From the NCBI GenBank assembly GCA_029465975.1, contig CM055742.1, positions 8,928,043 through 8,992,042 of the forward strand: DNA of 64,000 nt, written 5' to 3'. How positions within the stretch are numbered: position 1 is the first letter of the stretch; the number at the start of each line of letters is the position of its first letter. The notes under the pieces are model-generated. The model did not search any database. It worked only from the letters and a program-made list of their open reading frames with translations, and was not told where the DNA came from. Both the position numbers and the translations under genes were made by a program. Shown here piece by piece: positions 10,046 through 21,406 of this stretch. The stretch comes from Dallia pectoralis. Taxonomy: Eukaryota > Chordata > Actinopteri > Esociformes > Umbridae.

Positions 10046-10921
10046 TTATGGTCTTTTTCTGCAGGGCAGCTTTCCCTCTCGGCGGAGATGCAGATAAGGT
10101 GAAGCCATGACACTGAAGATGTTACACGTTAACATTATGAGAAAGGTGTTGCAGTAGAAATCCTTACGGGTGAATGACACGGCGAGAAAACCAACTGCCG
10201 CTGAAATGGAGCTCACAAAGATTATCACCAGGTTGGTTAATACTATCCAAAAAGCGTTCATCTTTTGTGGGTCTGTTGTCCCCTGTTTCTTCTCTCCCCC
10301 TCTGCCCCCCTCTACCTCACCTGGACCAGGCTGTTTCAACACACGCAGGATGAAGAAGCAGCAGAGAGAAATGACGACCACCCCAAGGCAATAGACACTA
10401 ACAATCACGTATTTTTTTATTTCTTCACGAGCTTGTAAATGTATAATAAAACATGCATACATTAATGTAAACCCCCAAATTAGTGTTGAACTCCCAATCC
10501 TGTAGCACCTAAGTCTGTACTTAATAAAGGCCACAGGTTGGACCACAGCCATGTAGCGCTCTACACAGATGCAGCTCTGGAACAGGGGCCTGCAGGTCCA
10601 GGCAATGTAATACAGAGCATTAGCAAACTGGAGTAGCATGGTGTTAGTGCTTGGGAATAGTGAGTAGATCACCTCACCGAGAGCCTGAAAACAGAACAGC
10701 AGTTCAACTACAAACAGGTTAATTGGGAAGATCTGTGTGGGTTTGAGACCTCCAGAGATACCTCCACTGAGAGAGATCCAGAGGCACCAGACCAGAGCTG
10801 GGGTCCCCAGGAGGAAGCAGAGGACCTCGGTGCATTGGCAAATCACAGGCCCAACATAGCCATTGTCAATGCAGTCCATCCAGGGGGACTTGAAAGTGAG
10901 ATTATTGGAAGAGCCGTTCAT
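10046..10921 (-). CDS. array GPCR 2, orphan seven-helix receptor (291 aa)
   Basis: The start is the ATG of MNGSSNNLTFKSPWMDC at 10921. A strong acceptor (ctctcttatttctcag on the minus strand) lies 27 bases upstream, so the 17 extra open codons are not used. Two sequons, NGS and NLT, lie in the N-terminus. The seven-helix layout, ERY motif and third loop (GEVEGGRGGEKKQGTTDPQK) match the other copies. Copy-specific changes include RLRCYRIGSS after helix 3, NAFWIV at the start of helix 6, ASPYLHLRREGKL after helix 7 and a C-terminus ending KRP, three residues shorter. It is the most diverged intact copy together with receptor 1. Its unit lacks the usual 3' block, so its poly(A) site is unknown (an AATAAA complement occurs near 9695). 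Confidence 0.83.
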   Translation of the reverse strand: MNGSSNNLTFKSPWMDCIDNGYVGPVICQCTEVLCFLLGTPALVWCLWISLSGGISGGLKPTQIFPINLFVVELLFCFQALGEVIYSLFPSTNTMLLQFANALYYIAWTCRPLFQSCICVERYMAVVQPVAFIKYRLRCYRIGSSTLIWGFTLMYACFIIHLQAREEIKKYVIVSVYCLGVVVISLCCFFILRVLKQPGPGEVEGGRGGEKKQGTTDPQKMNAFWIVLTNLVIIFVSSISAAVGFLAVSFTRKDFYCNTFLIMLTCNIFSVMASPYLHLRREGKLPCRKRP

Positions 10922-11141
10922 CCTGGTGGAACAATATCCAAGCACACTGAGAAATAAGAGAGAAAGGCACAATTAGGGCACTGTGCACTTAAAGTAGAAC
11001 TGACAAAATTTTAACAACATAAAAATCTCTGAAACATTTGAACCAGACACGATAACATTGTTAAGCCTTTTGTCACATTTTCTAACATGCAATGGCAATC
11101 ACCTAAATATGGTCATTTTTAGACAAATTGTAACAGCAAAT

Positions 11142-11530
11142 TGTAACAGCAACCTCCACTGCCACCTGCGAGCAGGCTTCACGTTAGTCTTTACCGGTTT
11201 TCTAGCTCCATTGTTCCTCCCATCACATCATTGTCTTGTGTCGTCAATACGCACACCTGGTGTCAATTCCCTCATTAGTAAAAGTATATCGTTTTCCTGT
11301 TTTGGTCATGTCTTTTTGTGGAATTGTTAAGTGTTACTTGTGCATATTGTGATTAGTACAATTTCAAGTCATTTCCTGTTAGTTACCTTATATGCACTGC
11401 GTCATTTACTTTGTAATTTTTGTGTGTGTAATTTTGAGTACATTGTCTTTGTTGCGGCAGAAAGAGAGGGTTTATTAAAAACAAGAGAAACCGCTAACTA
11501 ATCCTGTGCCTGACTCCGTAATTCCTGACA
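11142..11530 (+). mobile_element. probable solo LTR (plus orientation)
   Basis: The segment begins tgtaacagcaacctccactg and ends cctgactccgtaattcctga/ca. It has TG...CA ends and no homology to the same intron in units 1 and 3. It ends just before array-unit text resumes near 11565 (atcaaattaaaacttgtcag). The left edge is ambiguous because tgtaacagc occurs twice (11129 and 11142), and no clear target duplication was found. Confidence 0.45.
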
Positions 11531-11564
11531 TACACCTCATCCGTCTTGTGAAACAAATAGAATA

Positions 11565-12350
11565 TACAGTGGTTAATTAAATCAAATTAAAACTTGTCAG
11601 TTTGAATATTAGAGCTACACTAGGACAATATTAATAATAATCCAGGTTATGGACTGATATCTTTATTTTCAGGCAATTGCAAAGGCATGTTAGACAATTA
11701 CAAAGGCCATCGTTTTAGCAAAATAATTTCTCTGAATATTTTACTGTCAAATCAACAGCAATGCTCTGACATTCTGGCAAAGAGTCAGAGCTAGTTGAAA
11801 TAAATATTTAACTCAATCAGCATAGAATGTCCTTAAACCTTTTCAGTCCATAAAAATAGATGCTGATGAAGATTTACATAAACATTATTTTAAAGGCATT
11901 GTCTCTCAACTCAAAAACACATGTAAATGAAAACCTCAAGAATAGGATTTAGACAATGAATTCAGTGATATTAAATTGTGATTTTACCTACCCTAAATTT
12001 GTGATAACTTTTAGATTCCAGATGAAGGTTCAGTCCAACCATTTAGATTAGCACCTAGGTGTGTGTGCACAAAGCTTTCTGTACTGTGTTGATTTTAACA
12101 AGTGGATGGTTTAATTTACATAATGTTGAAGGGGGACATTGAAAAATAAATGTACTAATTTACATATTGGTAAACACACACATTGGGATTTTAATATTGT
12201 CATCACTCTTATCACTCAGAAGCTGTTTATGAATGATAGAGAGCCTTTCTTGATGTTTCTTTAGTTGCATACAGCACTTGTAGGTAACTCATTTTAATAA
12301 AATACTTCTATTTCTGTGTGAAATATTGATATTCGAAGAGTAGTAACACT
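11565..12350 (-). other. unit 2 intron, conserved among array units
   Basis: Homologous by eye to 7260-8173 and 16470-17197, with indels. No open frame is conserved. Confidence 0.45.
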
Positions 12351-12600
12351 GTGTTGATGATATCTGCTGCTGCATTATAACAGACCTATAGATCCCAGCT
12401 AAAACAAGTACCAGCTCCGTCTCCCCTGTCAGCCCTGTTCAATATCAGCTGGTGAGGTCGCCGTAAAGAAAGACTCACGCCATAACGCCACCTGTCTTTC
12501 TCCATGTGAACTGCTTCCTCTGATAGATGTCCTGTTTCAGGTCATTCCTCCCCTGGTGGGTGTGTCCCTCCGCGATAGCATTTTATAGTAAAATGATAAA
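12351..12600 (-). promoter_or_regulatory. unit 2 promoter/5' exon block with splice donor
   Basis: This is the counterpart of the unit 1 block. A GTGAGT donor sits at 12478-12473 on the minus strand, preceded by atggagaaagacaggtggcg (MEKDRWRYG). The CCAAT-containing stretch present in units 1 and 3 (gcccctcacccttgaaccaa) is deleted here after ctctgatag. Promoter strength may therefore differ from the sister units. Confidence 0.45.
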
Positions 12601-12639
12601 TAACAATGATATTTTTTCATGGTGTTTTTGTTCATCTTT

Positions 12640-13241
12640 GCCAAGGATGCAAACAACTCTAGAGAACATGTCCCAGGCAGGGGAGGTAGAGGCCAGTCCT
12701 TGGAGGTACTTTAGCCCACAGTCTCTTGGAGGTCGGAGGACCCGGTCTTGGGACGTCACGTCAACATCAGGTGTTGCTGGGACTAGCCGGCATAGGACGG
12801 GGTCCCACATGAGTCCTCCTCCAGATCTTTCTAGATGGCCTCCCCCTCATCATCAGATCAGAGGGAATCGGATCCCCAATCCCCCGCCATTCAAAAGTCC
12901 TCGCTGGAGGACATGAACGCCGGTTCCAAAAAAAGACTTGTCATTCTGTCAGAAAACTTGAGGGCGTAGGGTGGCAGGATCAAAACATATACACTTAACT
13001 TAAAATCAAATAACATAACAAGCGACTTACAAAAATATGAAGGAAAGCTGTGTACATATAACACTCAGACGTAGAACTGACATTGAACAATGACAAGCGA
13101 ACTTGGAACCAACGAAGCAACTTAAATACCCGTCAAATGATTAAACAGAACCTGGTGTGCGTAATCAAAACACCAAACTGAAAGAAATAGTGAGAAAACC
13201 AAAACACAACATGGAGTGAGGGAAAGTCCTCATTTGTGACA
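12640..13241 (-). mobile_element. truncated LTR element (LTR plus start of interior)
   Basis: An LTR-like segment (12947-13241, about 295 bp) begins tgtcagaaaac and ends catttgtgaca, a TGTCA/TGACA inverted pair. Read on the minus strand, the sequence after the LTR starts GAATG, as in the intact element at 37404-40563. That suggests a related family. The 12640-12946 interior has open frames in both directions but no recognisable gag or pol. Confidence 0.4.
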
Positions 13242-14100
13242 GTTACCATTTGAGGAGAGACTGCCCCATGGCCTCTTTTTCCTGGAGATTTAAAAAACAC
13301 ATTTCAAAATCAAATTATTTAACAAAAATGTGAGTCTAAATAAACAACGTTCAGTAACAAAAAACAATCTTTTGATAATATTATTTTTTCAAATCCCTGT
13401 GATACTGTTTTCATAAGCATAATTTAATATCAAAACTCCAAATACAAAAAAAACACAACAGATGGATAAAAAATGTGAGCACAGTTTAAATTGGCTGAGG
13501 TCAACACAGACAATCAAATGATCGGTAGTTCGTTTTGAAAGACATTTTTCACATTTAAATGCACAAAGCTCTGATAAAATATTTGCATCGGTTTTTATAG
13601 GATTGTCTCAGTGCCAGGGATAATTCTAGTTCAAAATGTATTGCCAGTTCATATATCCGTTTTGCACTGACAAATATTCTACTTACACTCACTTCAGACA
13701 CTCTCAGTAAAATCCTAACAGCGAATACTACTCTGGTCTCTGTAAGGTGGACGAGGAAAAGACAAGTCGTGTTATTCAGTCTGGTAAACAATAGAACCCT
13801 GATTCTGCACAGCCCCCCTTTATTGTACATGAAAAATCATCCACGTTTTTCCATGATGTCGTGTGTATAAAAAATAAAATGGATGACTGATAATAGGCAT
13901 CGATTGATGCCCTGATTCCCCAAGAGGAGACAGGGCCAAGTGTGGTGACATAGAAACACGTGCATTTTCGTCAGCGGGACTAGTCAGGGTTTGCCTGTCT
14001 CATGACTGTGATAAAAAGTTCCATGCCTTCATCGCTGAAGAAGAACATTTTGGTAAATATTAAGATGCTCAGACAGACACAGTAAGAGACAGAAAGAGCA
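13242..14100. other. unit 3 leading spacer, no gene
   Basis: Bases 13242-13560 are homologous to 4740-5100 of unit 1. The 91-codon minus frame at 13555-13830 has no recognisable motif and I do not call it. Confidence 0.35.
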
Positions 14101-14165
14101 GAACTGATCAATCACATTTGCTTTATTTTACACTTTGCTTAACAGAACTAGTAGAATATACCGTA
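14095..14165 (-). promoter_or_regulatory. unit 3 3'-end block with poly(A) signal
   Basis: Minus-strand AATAAA at 14127-14122 inside the conserved text gcaaatgtgattgatcagtt. It lies about 1.13 kb past the stop of receptor 3, with the 43-bp array in between. Confidence 0.5.
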
Positions 14166-14454
14166 GGTTGCATATTATTAACCAATTCTAAACATTCAGG
14201 GGGATTGTGAACAAGAGGAAATAGTCAACTTTGATAATGTACCAGCCCTGCTAAGATAGTTGGTGGGCAGACTAAAGTTATGCAGCACACAGAAGGAAAA
14301 AATATTCTGGGTCAGAATTGTCATGAATGATCTAAACAAATATTTATCAGAAAGACTCTCCAAAAGATCCAATGAGAACATTTCAACTGCAAGATCAACA
14401 GGAAAATCTTGACGCTACAGAAGCATATTCTCCTCATCAAGACTACATGCTTAA

Positions 14455-14772
14455 GTGTACCTTAGGGGTTTAAATCAGAGGAAGACCACACTCTGACCTG
14501 TACCTCAGGTTAACATTAGAGGAAGACCACACTCTGACCTGTACCTCAGAAGTTTACATCAGAGGAAGACCACACTCTGACCTGTACCTCAGGGGTCTAC
14601 ATCAGAGGAAGACCACACTCTGACCTGTACCACAGGGGTTTACATCAGAGGAAGACCACACTCTGACCTGTACCTCAGGGGTTTACATCAGAGGAAGACC
14701 ACACTCTGACCTGTACCTTAGGGGTTTAAATCAGAGGAAGACCACACTCTGACCTGTACCACAGGGGTTTGC
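14455..14772. repeat. 43-bp minisatellite, about 7 copies (unit 3)
   Basis: Tandem copies of a unit built from aggggtttacatcagaggaa and gaccacactctgacctgtac. The position, between receptor stop and poly(A) block, places it in the predicted 3' UTR. The last copy runs into gtttgcaaatgttgtcactc, matching the flank of the single copies in units 1 and 5. Confidence 0.9.
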
Positions 14773-15254
14773 AAATGTTGTCACTCAGTTAACATCAATC
14801 CGAATAATGTTTATATATTGAATAATTGGACATCCTTGTTTGAATTGTAAACAGACAAGAATAAAATTTACAACATACAATAAAAGCAACAACCCATCAC
14901 TTGTTGCTGTTCAGATACAGAAAAGGTCTACAGGCATTCAATCATAAATATGATTATATATTTCTGGTCAGCAGATTATGCATATAAATCGTTTCTGCTT
15001 TTCTGAAATAGCTTGTTCAGTAAATGTATTTGTCTTTTTGGATAGCTGACTAAATAGTACTGTGACATGTCTGTAGGACAACTCTGATCTACAGAAGAAA
15101 AACTACGTAATATATACCATATTTTGCACTGCGCAAGGATTCACTGCTTTTTCTGGCGGACAATCCCATGGACAATTGTAATTATTCATATTGATAAACT
15201 AAACATCTGTAGCGTTAGCTGTAATATCGACTGCAAGTATTTCTGTGTGTGTCT

Positions 15255-16139
15255 CTAATGTGACTCTGGTCCTTTTCTGCAGTGCAGCCTTCCCTCTCTG
15301 TGGAGATGCAGAACAGGTGAGGCCACGACACTCAACATGTTACACGTTAATGACATTGGAAAGATGTTGCAGTAGAAATTGATGGTGTTGAATGACAAGA
15401 TGCCGTAACCAGTAACCAGTGAGATGGAGCTCACCACAATAATCACCAGGTTGGTCAAGACGATCCTAAAAGCTCTCATCTTCTGTGGGTCTGTTGTCCC
15501 CTGTTTCTTCTCTCCCCCTCTGCCCCCCTCTACCTCACCTGGACCAGGCTGTTTCAACACACGCAGGATGAAGAAGCAGCAGAGAGAAATTACGACCACC
15601 CCAAGGCAACAGACACCAATGAGGACGTAATTGTTAGACATTGTTTCACAAAGTTGAAAATATACCATAACACATGCATAAATTATAGTTAACCCCCAGA
15701 TCAGTGTTGAAGTCCCCATCCTGTATCTCCTGAGTCTGTACTTGATGAAGGCTACAGGTTGGACCACAGCCATGTAGCGCTCTACACAGATGCAGGTCTG
15801 GAACAAGGGCCTGCAGATCAAGGCAATGTTGTAGAGAAAAGCAACAACCTGGAATAACATGTTTTGGGGTAGGAATCGTTGGTAGATCACCTGAAGGAGA
15901 CTTTGCACACAGAACAGCAGCTCAACCATAAACAAGTTCATTGAGAAGATCTGTGTGGGTTTGAGACCTTCAGAGGTACCTTCAATCAGAGAGATCCAGA
16001 GGCACCAGAACAGAGCTGGGGTCCCCAGGAGGAAGCAGAGGACCTGGATGTATTGGCAGATAACAGACGGAACGTAGCCCTGGTCCAGACAGTACATCCA
16101 GTTTAACATGCTGGTGGAATTTCTTGAAGAGTCGTTCAT
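15255..16139 (-). CDS. array GPCR 3, orphan seven-helix receptor (294 aa)
   Basis: The start is the ATG of MNDSSRNSTSMLNWMYC at 16139; an in-frame MYTR precedes it. Sequons NDS and NST are present. Helices lie at about 24-50, 61-86, 96-118, 143-162, 171-193, 224-247 and 256-278. ERY is 120-122, the basic third loop is 197-223, and SPVLHLHREG (274-283) stands where NPxxY would be. Loop 1 has one residue fewer (PQNMLF) than receptors 1, 2, 5 and 6, a trait shared only with receptor 4. Receptors 3 and 4 are clearly sisters. The upstream acceptor AG of units 1, 2, 5 and 6 is changed here (minus strand ttcttgttgggcatg), so splicing must differ or the gene may use another start. Confidence 0.83.
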   Translation of the reverse strand: MNDSSRNSTSMLNWMYCLDQGYVPSVICQYIQVLCFLLGTPALFWCLWISLIEGTSEGLKPTQIFSMNLFMVELLFCVQSLLQVIYQRFLPQNMLFQVVAFLYNIALICRPLFQTCICVERYMAVVQPVAFIKYRLRRYRMGTSTLIWGLTIIYACVMVYFQLCETMSNNYVLIGVCCLGVVVISLCCFFILRVLKQPGPGEVEGGRGGEKKQGTTDPQKMRAFRIVLTNLVIIVVSSISLVTGYGILSFNTINFYCNIFPMSLTCNMLSVVASPVLHLHREGRLHCRKGPESH

Positions 16140-16301
16140 CCTTGTATACATGCCCAACAAGAAATGAGGGAAGAGAAATTGCACGATTATGTCATTTATT
16201 ATAGAACTTCCATCATTTTTAAACTGACACAATAACACTATCAACCCTTGAGTTACATGATTTTACAAGCGATCATCGAAATTTGATTATTTTCATGTTC
16301 T

Positions 16302-16441
16302 ATGTCGTGGAGCTCAATGGCGCCAGCCAATGGGAGCGCAGCACCATCCTAGTATATAAGAAGGGGTGTCCCCTTTACTCATGCTCCCCTGACTTCAGCT
16401 CGTGTTAGTCTGTCTGCTGAAAGCTATTAATAAAATGAACA
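16302..16441 (+). mobile_element. short insertion with TATA box and AATAAA
   Basis: Unit 3 carries a block absent from the other units. It has tgtcgtggagctcaatggcg, a TATA box (tatataag, about 16353-16360) and aataaaatgaaca at its right end. TG...CA ends with TATA and poly(A) signals suggest a small LTR in plus orientation, but no target duplication is evident. Confidence 0.35.
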
Positions 16442-17197
16442 CTGTTATTTCTTTATTTGTCCAAGTAAAATCAAATAAAAACGTGTCAGTCTTGATTTCA
16501 AGCTACCATATAGGACAATATGAAAAATAAAGCATGTCATTCACTGATATATCTGTTCACATGCAATTGGAAAGGTATATTAGGTAATTACAAAAGTTAT
16601 CAATGTAGCCACAAAATGAGCCTAATTGTACATTATACAGTACATTAATTGTCATGCTGATAAAAAATATACTTGAAAATTAATTATTCATATATCTGTC
16701 AGGCCAATGTCTCATAACTTAAAATCACATGTAAATGAAAACCTGAAGACGAGGATTCAGACAAGAAATTCTGTACTATTAAATTACCATTCCCCAGTTT
16801 TGTGATAACTTACCTATTTTTATAAGTGATACTTGAAGTTCTCTCTCCAGTAGAGGGTTCAGTCTGACCATACACAACCTAGATGTGTCTGCACAAAGAT
16901 TTCAGTAATGTATTTTTACTAGTCAAGGGTGGCATAATTTACATAACATAGATGTGGACATTGAACAGCATAATAAGGAACCAAAACACTGATTTCCATA
17001 GCGTTAAAAACACACACGCTGCGTCGTGATTTGAATTCTGTCAATCATTCATGTCACTCAGCAGCTGTATATGAACACTAGAGAATATTTCTGGAATGTT
17101 CTGCACTTGCAGGTAACTCATGTTATATTTCAATATAATACATTGATTTCTCAAAGAGTGAAATATTGATATTATATTAGCAGAGTAGTAACACTTG
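16442..17197 (-). other. unit 3 intron, conserved among array units
   Basis: Strong similarity to 23430-24290 (unit 4) and 7250-8170 (unit 1). No gene. Confidence 0.5.
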
Positions 17198-17480
17198 TGT
17201 TGATGATATCTGCTGCTGCATTATAACAGACCTATAGATCCCAGCTAAAACAAGTACCAGGTCTGTCCCTCTGTCTGCCCTGTTCAGTGCCAGCTGGTGA
17301 GGTCGCCGTAAAGAAAGACTCACGCCATACTGCCACCTGTCTTTCTCCATGTGAACTGCTTCCTCTGATAGAAGCCCCTCACCCTTGAACCAATAAGGTC
17401 CTGTTTCAGGTCATTCCTTCCCTGGTGGGTGTGGACATATATCCCTGGTGCCTCCCTCACTATGATGACAAACAGAATAA
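17198..17480 (-). promoter_or_regulatory. unit 3 promoter/5' exon block with splice donor
   Basis: Same order as in unit 1: TATA-like ggatatatgtcc, CCAAT box in complement near 17390, exon-like stretch with MEKDRWQYG, and a GTGAGT donor at 17323-17318. The donor is intact although the matching acceptor at the receptor exon of this unit is altered. Confidence 0.45.
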
Positions 17481-17587
17481 CGCATTTTGTTGTAAAATGA
17501 TAAATAACAATGACAGCCACCTAGAAAGACTATTTTATTTTAGTTGGCCACCCTGTTACTTTCTGTTTGGTTGTTTTATAGGGCACA

Positions 17588-17670
17588 CCAGGTCCTGTTT
17601 TAGTGATAAGGAGGTCTATTTAGTATGGCTCATTTGTATGTCACTTTGCTTTTCATTGTTCCGGGTTACA
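17588..17670 (+). repeat. copy of the 488-565 dispersed repeat
   Basis: Near-identical to 488-565 over about 75 bases. It directly precedes the 46-bp minisatellite. Confidence 0.6.
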
Positions 17671-17695
17671 TGAGTTAGTAGGTGAGTTGTTTACA

Positions 17696-18425
17696 GTCGT
17701 GTGTTCCCTCATCCGGGGGCACACCCACCCGTTCTATACAGTCGTGTGTTCCCTCATCCGGAGGCACACCCACCCCGTTCTATACAGTCGTGTGTTCCCT
17801 CATCCGGAGGCACACCCACCCCGTTCTATACAGTCGTGTGTTCCCTCATCCGGGGGCACACCCACCCCGTTCTATACAGTCGTGTGTTCCCTCATCCGGG
17901 GGCACACCCACCCCGTTCTATACAGTCGTGTGTTCCCTCATCCGGGGGCACACCCACCCCGTTCTATACAGTCGTGTGTTCCCTCATCCGGGGGCACACC
18001 CACCCCGTTCTATACAGTCGTGTGTTCCCTCATCCGGGGCACACCCACCCCGTTCTATACAGTCGTGTGTTCCCTCATCCGGGGGCACACCCACCCCGTT
18101 CTATACAGTCGTGTGTTCCCTCATCCGGGGGCACACCCACCCCGTTCTATACAGTCGTGTGTTCCCTCATCCGGGGGCACACCCACCCCGTTCTATACAG
18201 TCGTGTGTTCCCTCATCCGGGGGCACACCCACCCCGTTCTATACAGTCGTGTGTTCCGTCATCCGGGGGCACACCCACCCCGTTCTATACAGTCGTGTGT
18301 TCCCTCATCCGGGGGCACACCCACCCCGTTCTATACAGTCGTGTGTTCCCTCATCCGGAGGCACACCCACCCCGTTCTATACAGTCGTGTGTTCCCTCAT
18401 CCGGAGGCACACCCACCCCGTTCGA
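17696..18425. repeat. 46-bp minisatellite, about 16 copies
   Basis: The unit contains gtcgtgtgttccctcatccg and gcacacccaccccgttctat. Spacing is 46 bp (45 for the first copy). Copies differ mostly at ccgggggc versus ccggaggc, and the two ggaggc types lie at the two ends. All three plus frames are open across it because of the repeat, which is not evidence for a protein. Confidence 0.92.
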
Positions 18426-18639
18426 AGCACCGATATTGTCCCTGGTCGTTGAATATCTCCATCGCTCGTGGACCGCCTCGGGGTCACCAGCGGGTCTGAC
18501 TGACGTAACCACATTTCGCCGTGTGGAAGATATTGAGCATGGAGATTTTGGACTCTTATGTAATTACAAGACAGACATAAAGTGAATTTCCACCACATTG
18601 GCCACAGATGGCACTGTAACATGGATGGAAGGTTTTTCA

Positions 18640-18850
18640 AGTTCAAGTCAGGGTATGCCTGTCTCATCATAACAGTGAAAAAAGCAGCAAGATCACACTA
18701 TAGTACAACATTATAGGGAATATTAAGGTGTCCAGACAGACAGTGAGAGACAGACAGAGCAGAACTGATCAATCACATTTGCTTTATTTCACACTTTGTA
18801 TATAACAAACAGCAAAACTAATAGTATATATAATAGTATATATTTAGTGG
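18640..18850 (-). promoter_or_regulatory. unit 4 3'-end block with poly(A) signal
   Basis: Minus-strand AATAAA at 18788-18783 within the conserved gtgtgaaataaagcaaatgt block. It lies about 1.6 kb past the stop of receptor 4 because of the 43-bp expansion. Confidence 0.5.
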
Positions 18851-19286
18851 TGTTGTAGATGGTCAAAAAAGCTAAAACATCAAGAATAAGCTGTGATTGT
18901 AAACAACAACAGGTAAAAGTAAACCTTAAAGATTTATCAGCCCGTACAAGATAATGGCTGGGCTTAATAGAGCTACACAACACACTAAAGGAGAACACAA
19001 TGGGGGTCTGATTCATCATGAATGATATTAAATATTTATCCATTTAAAGGAATCTACAAAATATCTTATGAGAACAGGTCAACTGCAGGGTCAGTGGGAC
19101 AGTCTGGATGGTACAGAAGCATCTACTCTTTATCAGGTTCCTTCCCTCTCTATTTCATACTTTTTGTTCCTCTCTTCATCACCTAGTGTGGACTATATCA
19201 GCACATCCCTAATGTTGACACGGCAGGAAACTTCAATGACCTCAACCTTATAGAAGATACTGTCCTTGAACATGATGTCTTTTTAC

Positions 19287-19942
19287 TCTGACCTTTAGCT
19301 CAGGGGTTTACATCAGAGGAAGACCACACTCTGACCTGTACCTCAGGGGTTTACATCAGAGGAAGACCACACTCTGACCTGTACCTCAGAGGTTTACATC
19401 AGAGGAAGACCACACTCTGACCTGTACCTCAGGGGTTTACGTCAGAGGAAGACCACACTCTGACCTGTACCTCAGGGGTTTACATCAGAGGAAGACCACA
19501 CTCTGACCTGTACCTCAGAAGTTTACATCAGAGGAAGACCACACTCTGACCTGTACCTCAGGGGTTTACATCAGAGGAAGACCACACTCTGACCTGTAGC
19601 TCAGAGGTTTACTTCAGAGGAAGACCACACTCTGACCTGTATTTCAGAGGTTTACTTCAGAGGAAGACCACACTCTGACCTGTATTTCAGAGGTTTACAT
19701 CAGAGGAAGACCACACTCTGACCTGTACCTCAGGGGTTTACATCAGAGGAAGACCACACTCTGACCTGTAGCTCAGAGGTTTACTTCAGAGGAAGACCAC
19801 ACTCTGACCTGTATTTCAGAGGTTTACTTCAGAGGAAGACCACACTCTGACCTGTATTTCAGAGGTTTACATTAGAGGAAGACCACACTCTGACCTGTAC
19901 CTCAGGGGTTTACATCAGAGGAAGACCATACTCTGACCTGTA
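19287..19942. repeat. 43-bp minisatellite, about 15 copies (unit 4)
   Basis: Same unit as in unit 3 with exact 43-bp spacing (for example 19321 and 19364). A three-copy group with ctgtagctcagaggtttact and ctgtatttcagaggtttact variants occurs twice (about 19595-19700 and 19765-19880), so part of the array grew by block duplication. Confidence 0.92.
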
Positions 19943-20408
19943 TATTGAATATTTGGACATCCTTGTTTGAATCATAAACAGACAAGAACCTAATTTACAA
20001 CATAAAATAAAAGCAACAACCCAGTACTTCTTGCTGTTCAGATCCAGAAAAGGTCTACAGGCATTTAATCATAAACATAATTTTATCATTTTTGGTCAGC
20101 AGACCGTGATGATAAATGTCAATTATTTCAGCTTTTTTTAAATAGCTTGTTCAGTAAATGTATTTGTATTTTTGGATATCTGACTAAATAGTACTGTGAC
20201 ATGTCTGTAGTACAACTCCGATCTTCAGCAAAAACCTACGTAATGATGTACTGTATTGATATTTTGCACTGCGCAAGGATTCACCGTTTTTATCAGTTTA
20301 TTTGTAGAAATGCCACGGACAATTGTAATTATTCATATTCATTAAGTACACATCTGTAGCGTTAGCTGAAATATCCACTGTGTGTCCAAAGTGTTTCTGT
20401 GTGTGTCT

Positions 20409-21293
20409 CTAATGTGACTCTGGTCCTTTTCTGCAGTGCAGCCTTCCCTCTCTGTGGAGATGCAGAACAGGTGAGGCCATGACACTGAAAATGTTAAATG
20501 TTATGGACATTGGAAAAATGTTGCAGTAGAAATTGATGGTGTTGAATGACATGATGGCGTAACCAGTAACCAGTGAGATGGAGCTCATAGAGATAATCAC
20601 CAGGTTGGTCAAGACGATCCTAAAAGCCCTCATCTTCTGTGGGTCTGTTGTCCCCTGTTTCTTCTCTCCCCCTCTGCCCCCCTCTACCTCACCTGGACCA
20701 GGCTGTTTCAACACATGCAGGATGAAGAAGCAGCAAAGAGAAATGATGACCAGCCCAAGGAAATAGACACCAATGATGACGTAATTGTTAAGCGTTCTTT
20801 CACAAACGTGTAAATGTACCATAACACATGAATACATTATAGTTAACCCCCAGATCAGTGTTGAACTCCCCATCCTGTATCTCCTGAGTCTGTACTTGAT
20901 GAAGGCTACAGGTTGGACCACAGCCATGTAGCGCTCTACACAGATGCAGGTCTGGAAAAAGGGCCTGCTGACCCAGGAAATGTAATAGAGAAAATCAACA
21001 ACCTGGAGAAACATGTTTTGGGGTAGGAATCGTTGGTAGATCACCTGAAGGAGACTTTGCACACAGAACAGCAGCTCAACCATAAACAAGTTAATTGGGA
21101 AGATCTGTGTGGGTTTGAGACCTTCAGAGGTACCTTCAATCAGAGAGATCCAGAGGCACCAGACCAGAGCTGGGGTCCCCAGGAGGAAGCAGAGGACCTG
21201 GATGCATTGGCAGATAACAGACGGAACGTAGCCCTGGTCCAGACAGTACATCCAGTTTAACATGCTGGTGGAATTTCTTGAAGAGTCGTTCAT
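20409..21293 (-). CDS. array GPCR 4, orphan seven-helix receptor (294 aa)
   Basis: The start is the ATG of MNDSSRNSTSMLNWMYC at 21293. The 56 extra open codons upstream run into a Tc1-like terminal repeat (beginning 21407) and are not credible. It is the sister of receptor 3: same N-terminus, same shortened loop 1, same MYTR before the start. Differences sit mainly in helices 3, 5 and 7 (FLQVVDFLYYISWVSRP, YFLGLVIIS, SITFNIFSVMASPV) and in one loop-3-flanking change (ILHVLKQ). As in receptor 3, the acceptor AG is lost (minus strand tttctcgttgggcatg). Its unit has also lost the 5' exon/promoter block, so expression is doubtful. Confidence 0.8.
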   Translation of the reverse strand: MNDSSRNSTSMLNWMYCLDQGYVPSVICQCIQVLCFLLGTPALVWCLWISLIEGTSEGLKPTQIFPINLFMVELLFCVQSLLQVIYQRFLPQNMFLQVVDFLYYISWVSRPFFQTCICVERYMAVVQPVAFIKYRLRRYRMGSSTLIWGLTIMYSCVMVHLHVCERTLNNYVIIGVYFLGLVIISLCCFFILHVLKQPGPGEVEGGRGGEKKQGTTDPQKMRAFRIVLTNLVIISMSSISLVTGYAIMSFNTINFYCNIFPMSITFNIFSVMASPVLHLHREGRLHCRKGPESH

Positions 21294-21406
21294 CCTTGTA
21301 TACATGCCCAACGAGAAATGAGGGAATAATCTCCCACGTGGTGTGCGATCTTGTGATTGGCTAAAACAAGGAAGATATCTGATTGGTTGCAGATCATTCT
21401 CTGTTA

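Noticed and set aside
17682..18585. Three plus-strand ORFs of 256-294 codons
   Set aside because: Produced by the 46-bp minisatellite. All frames are open and no start context or domain is seen.
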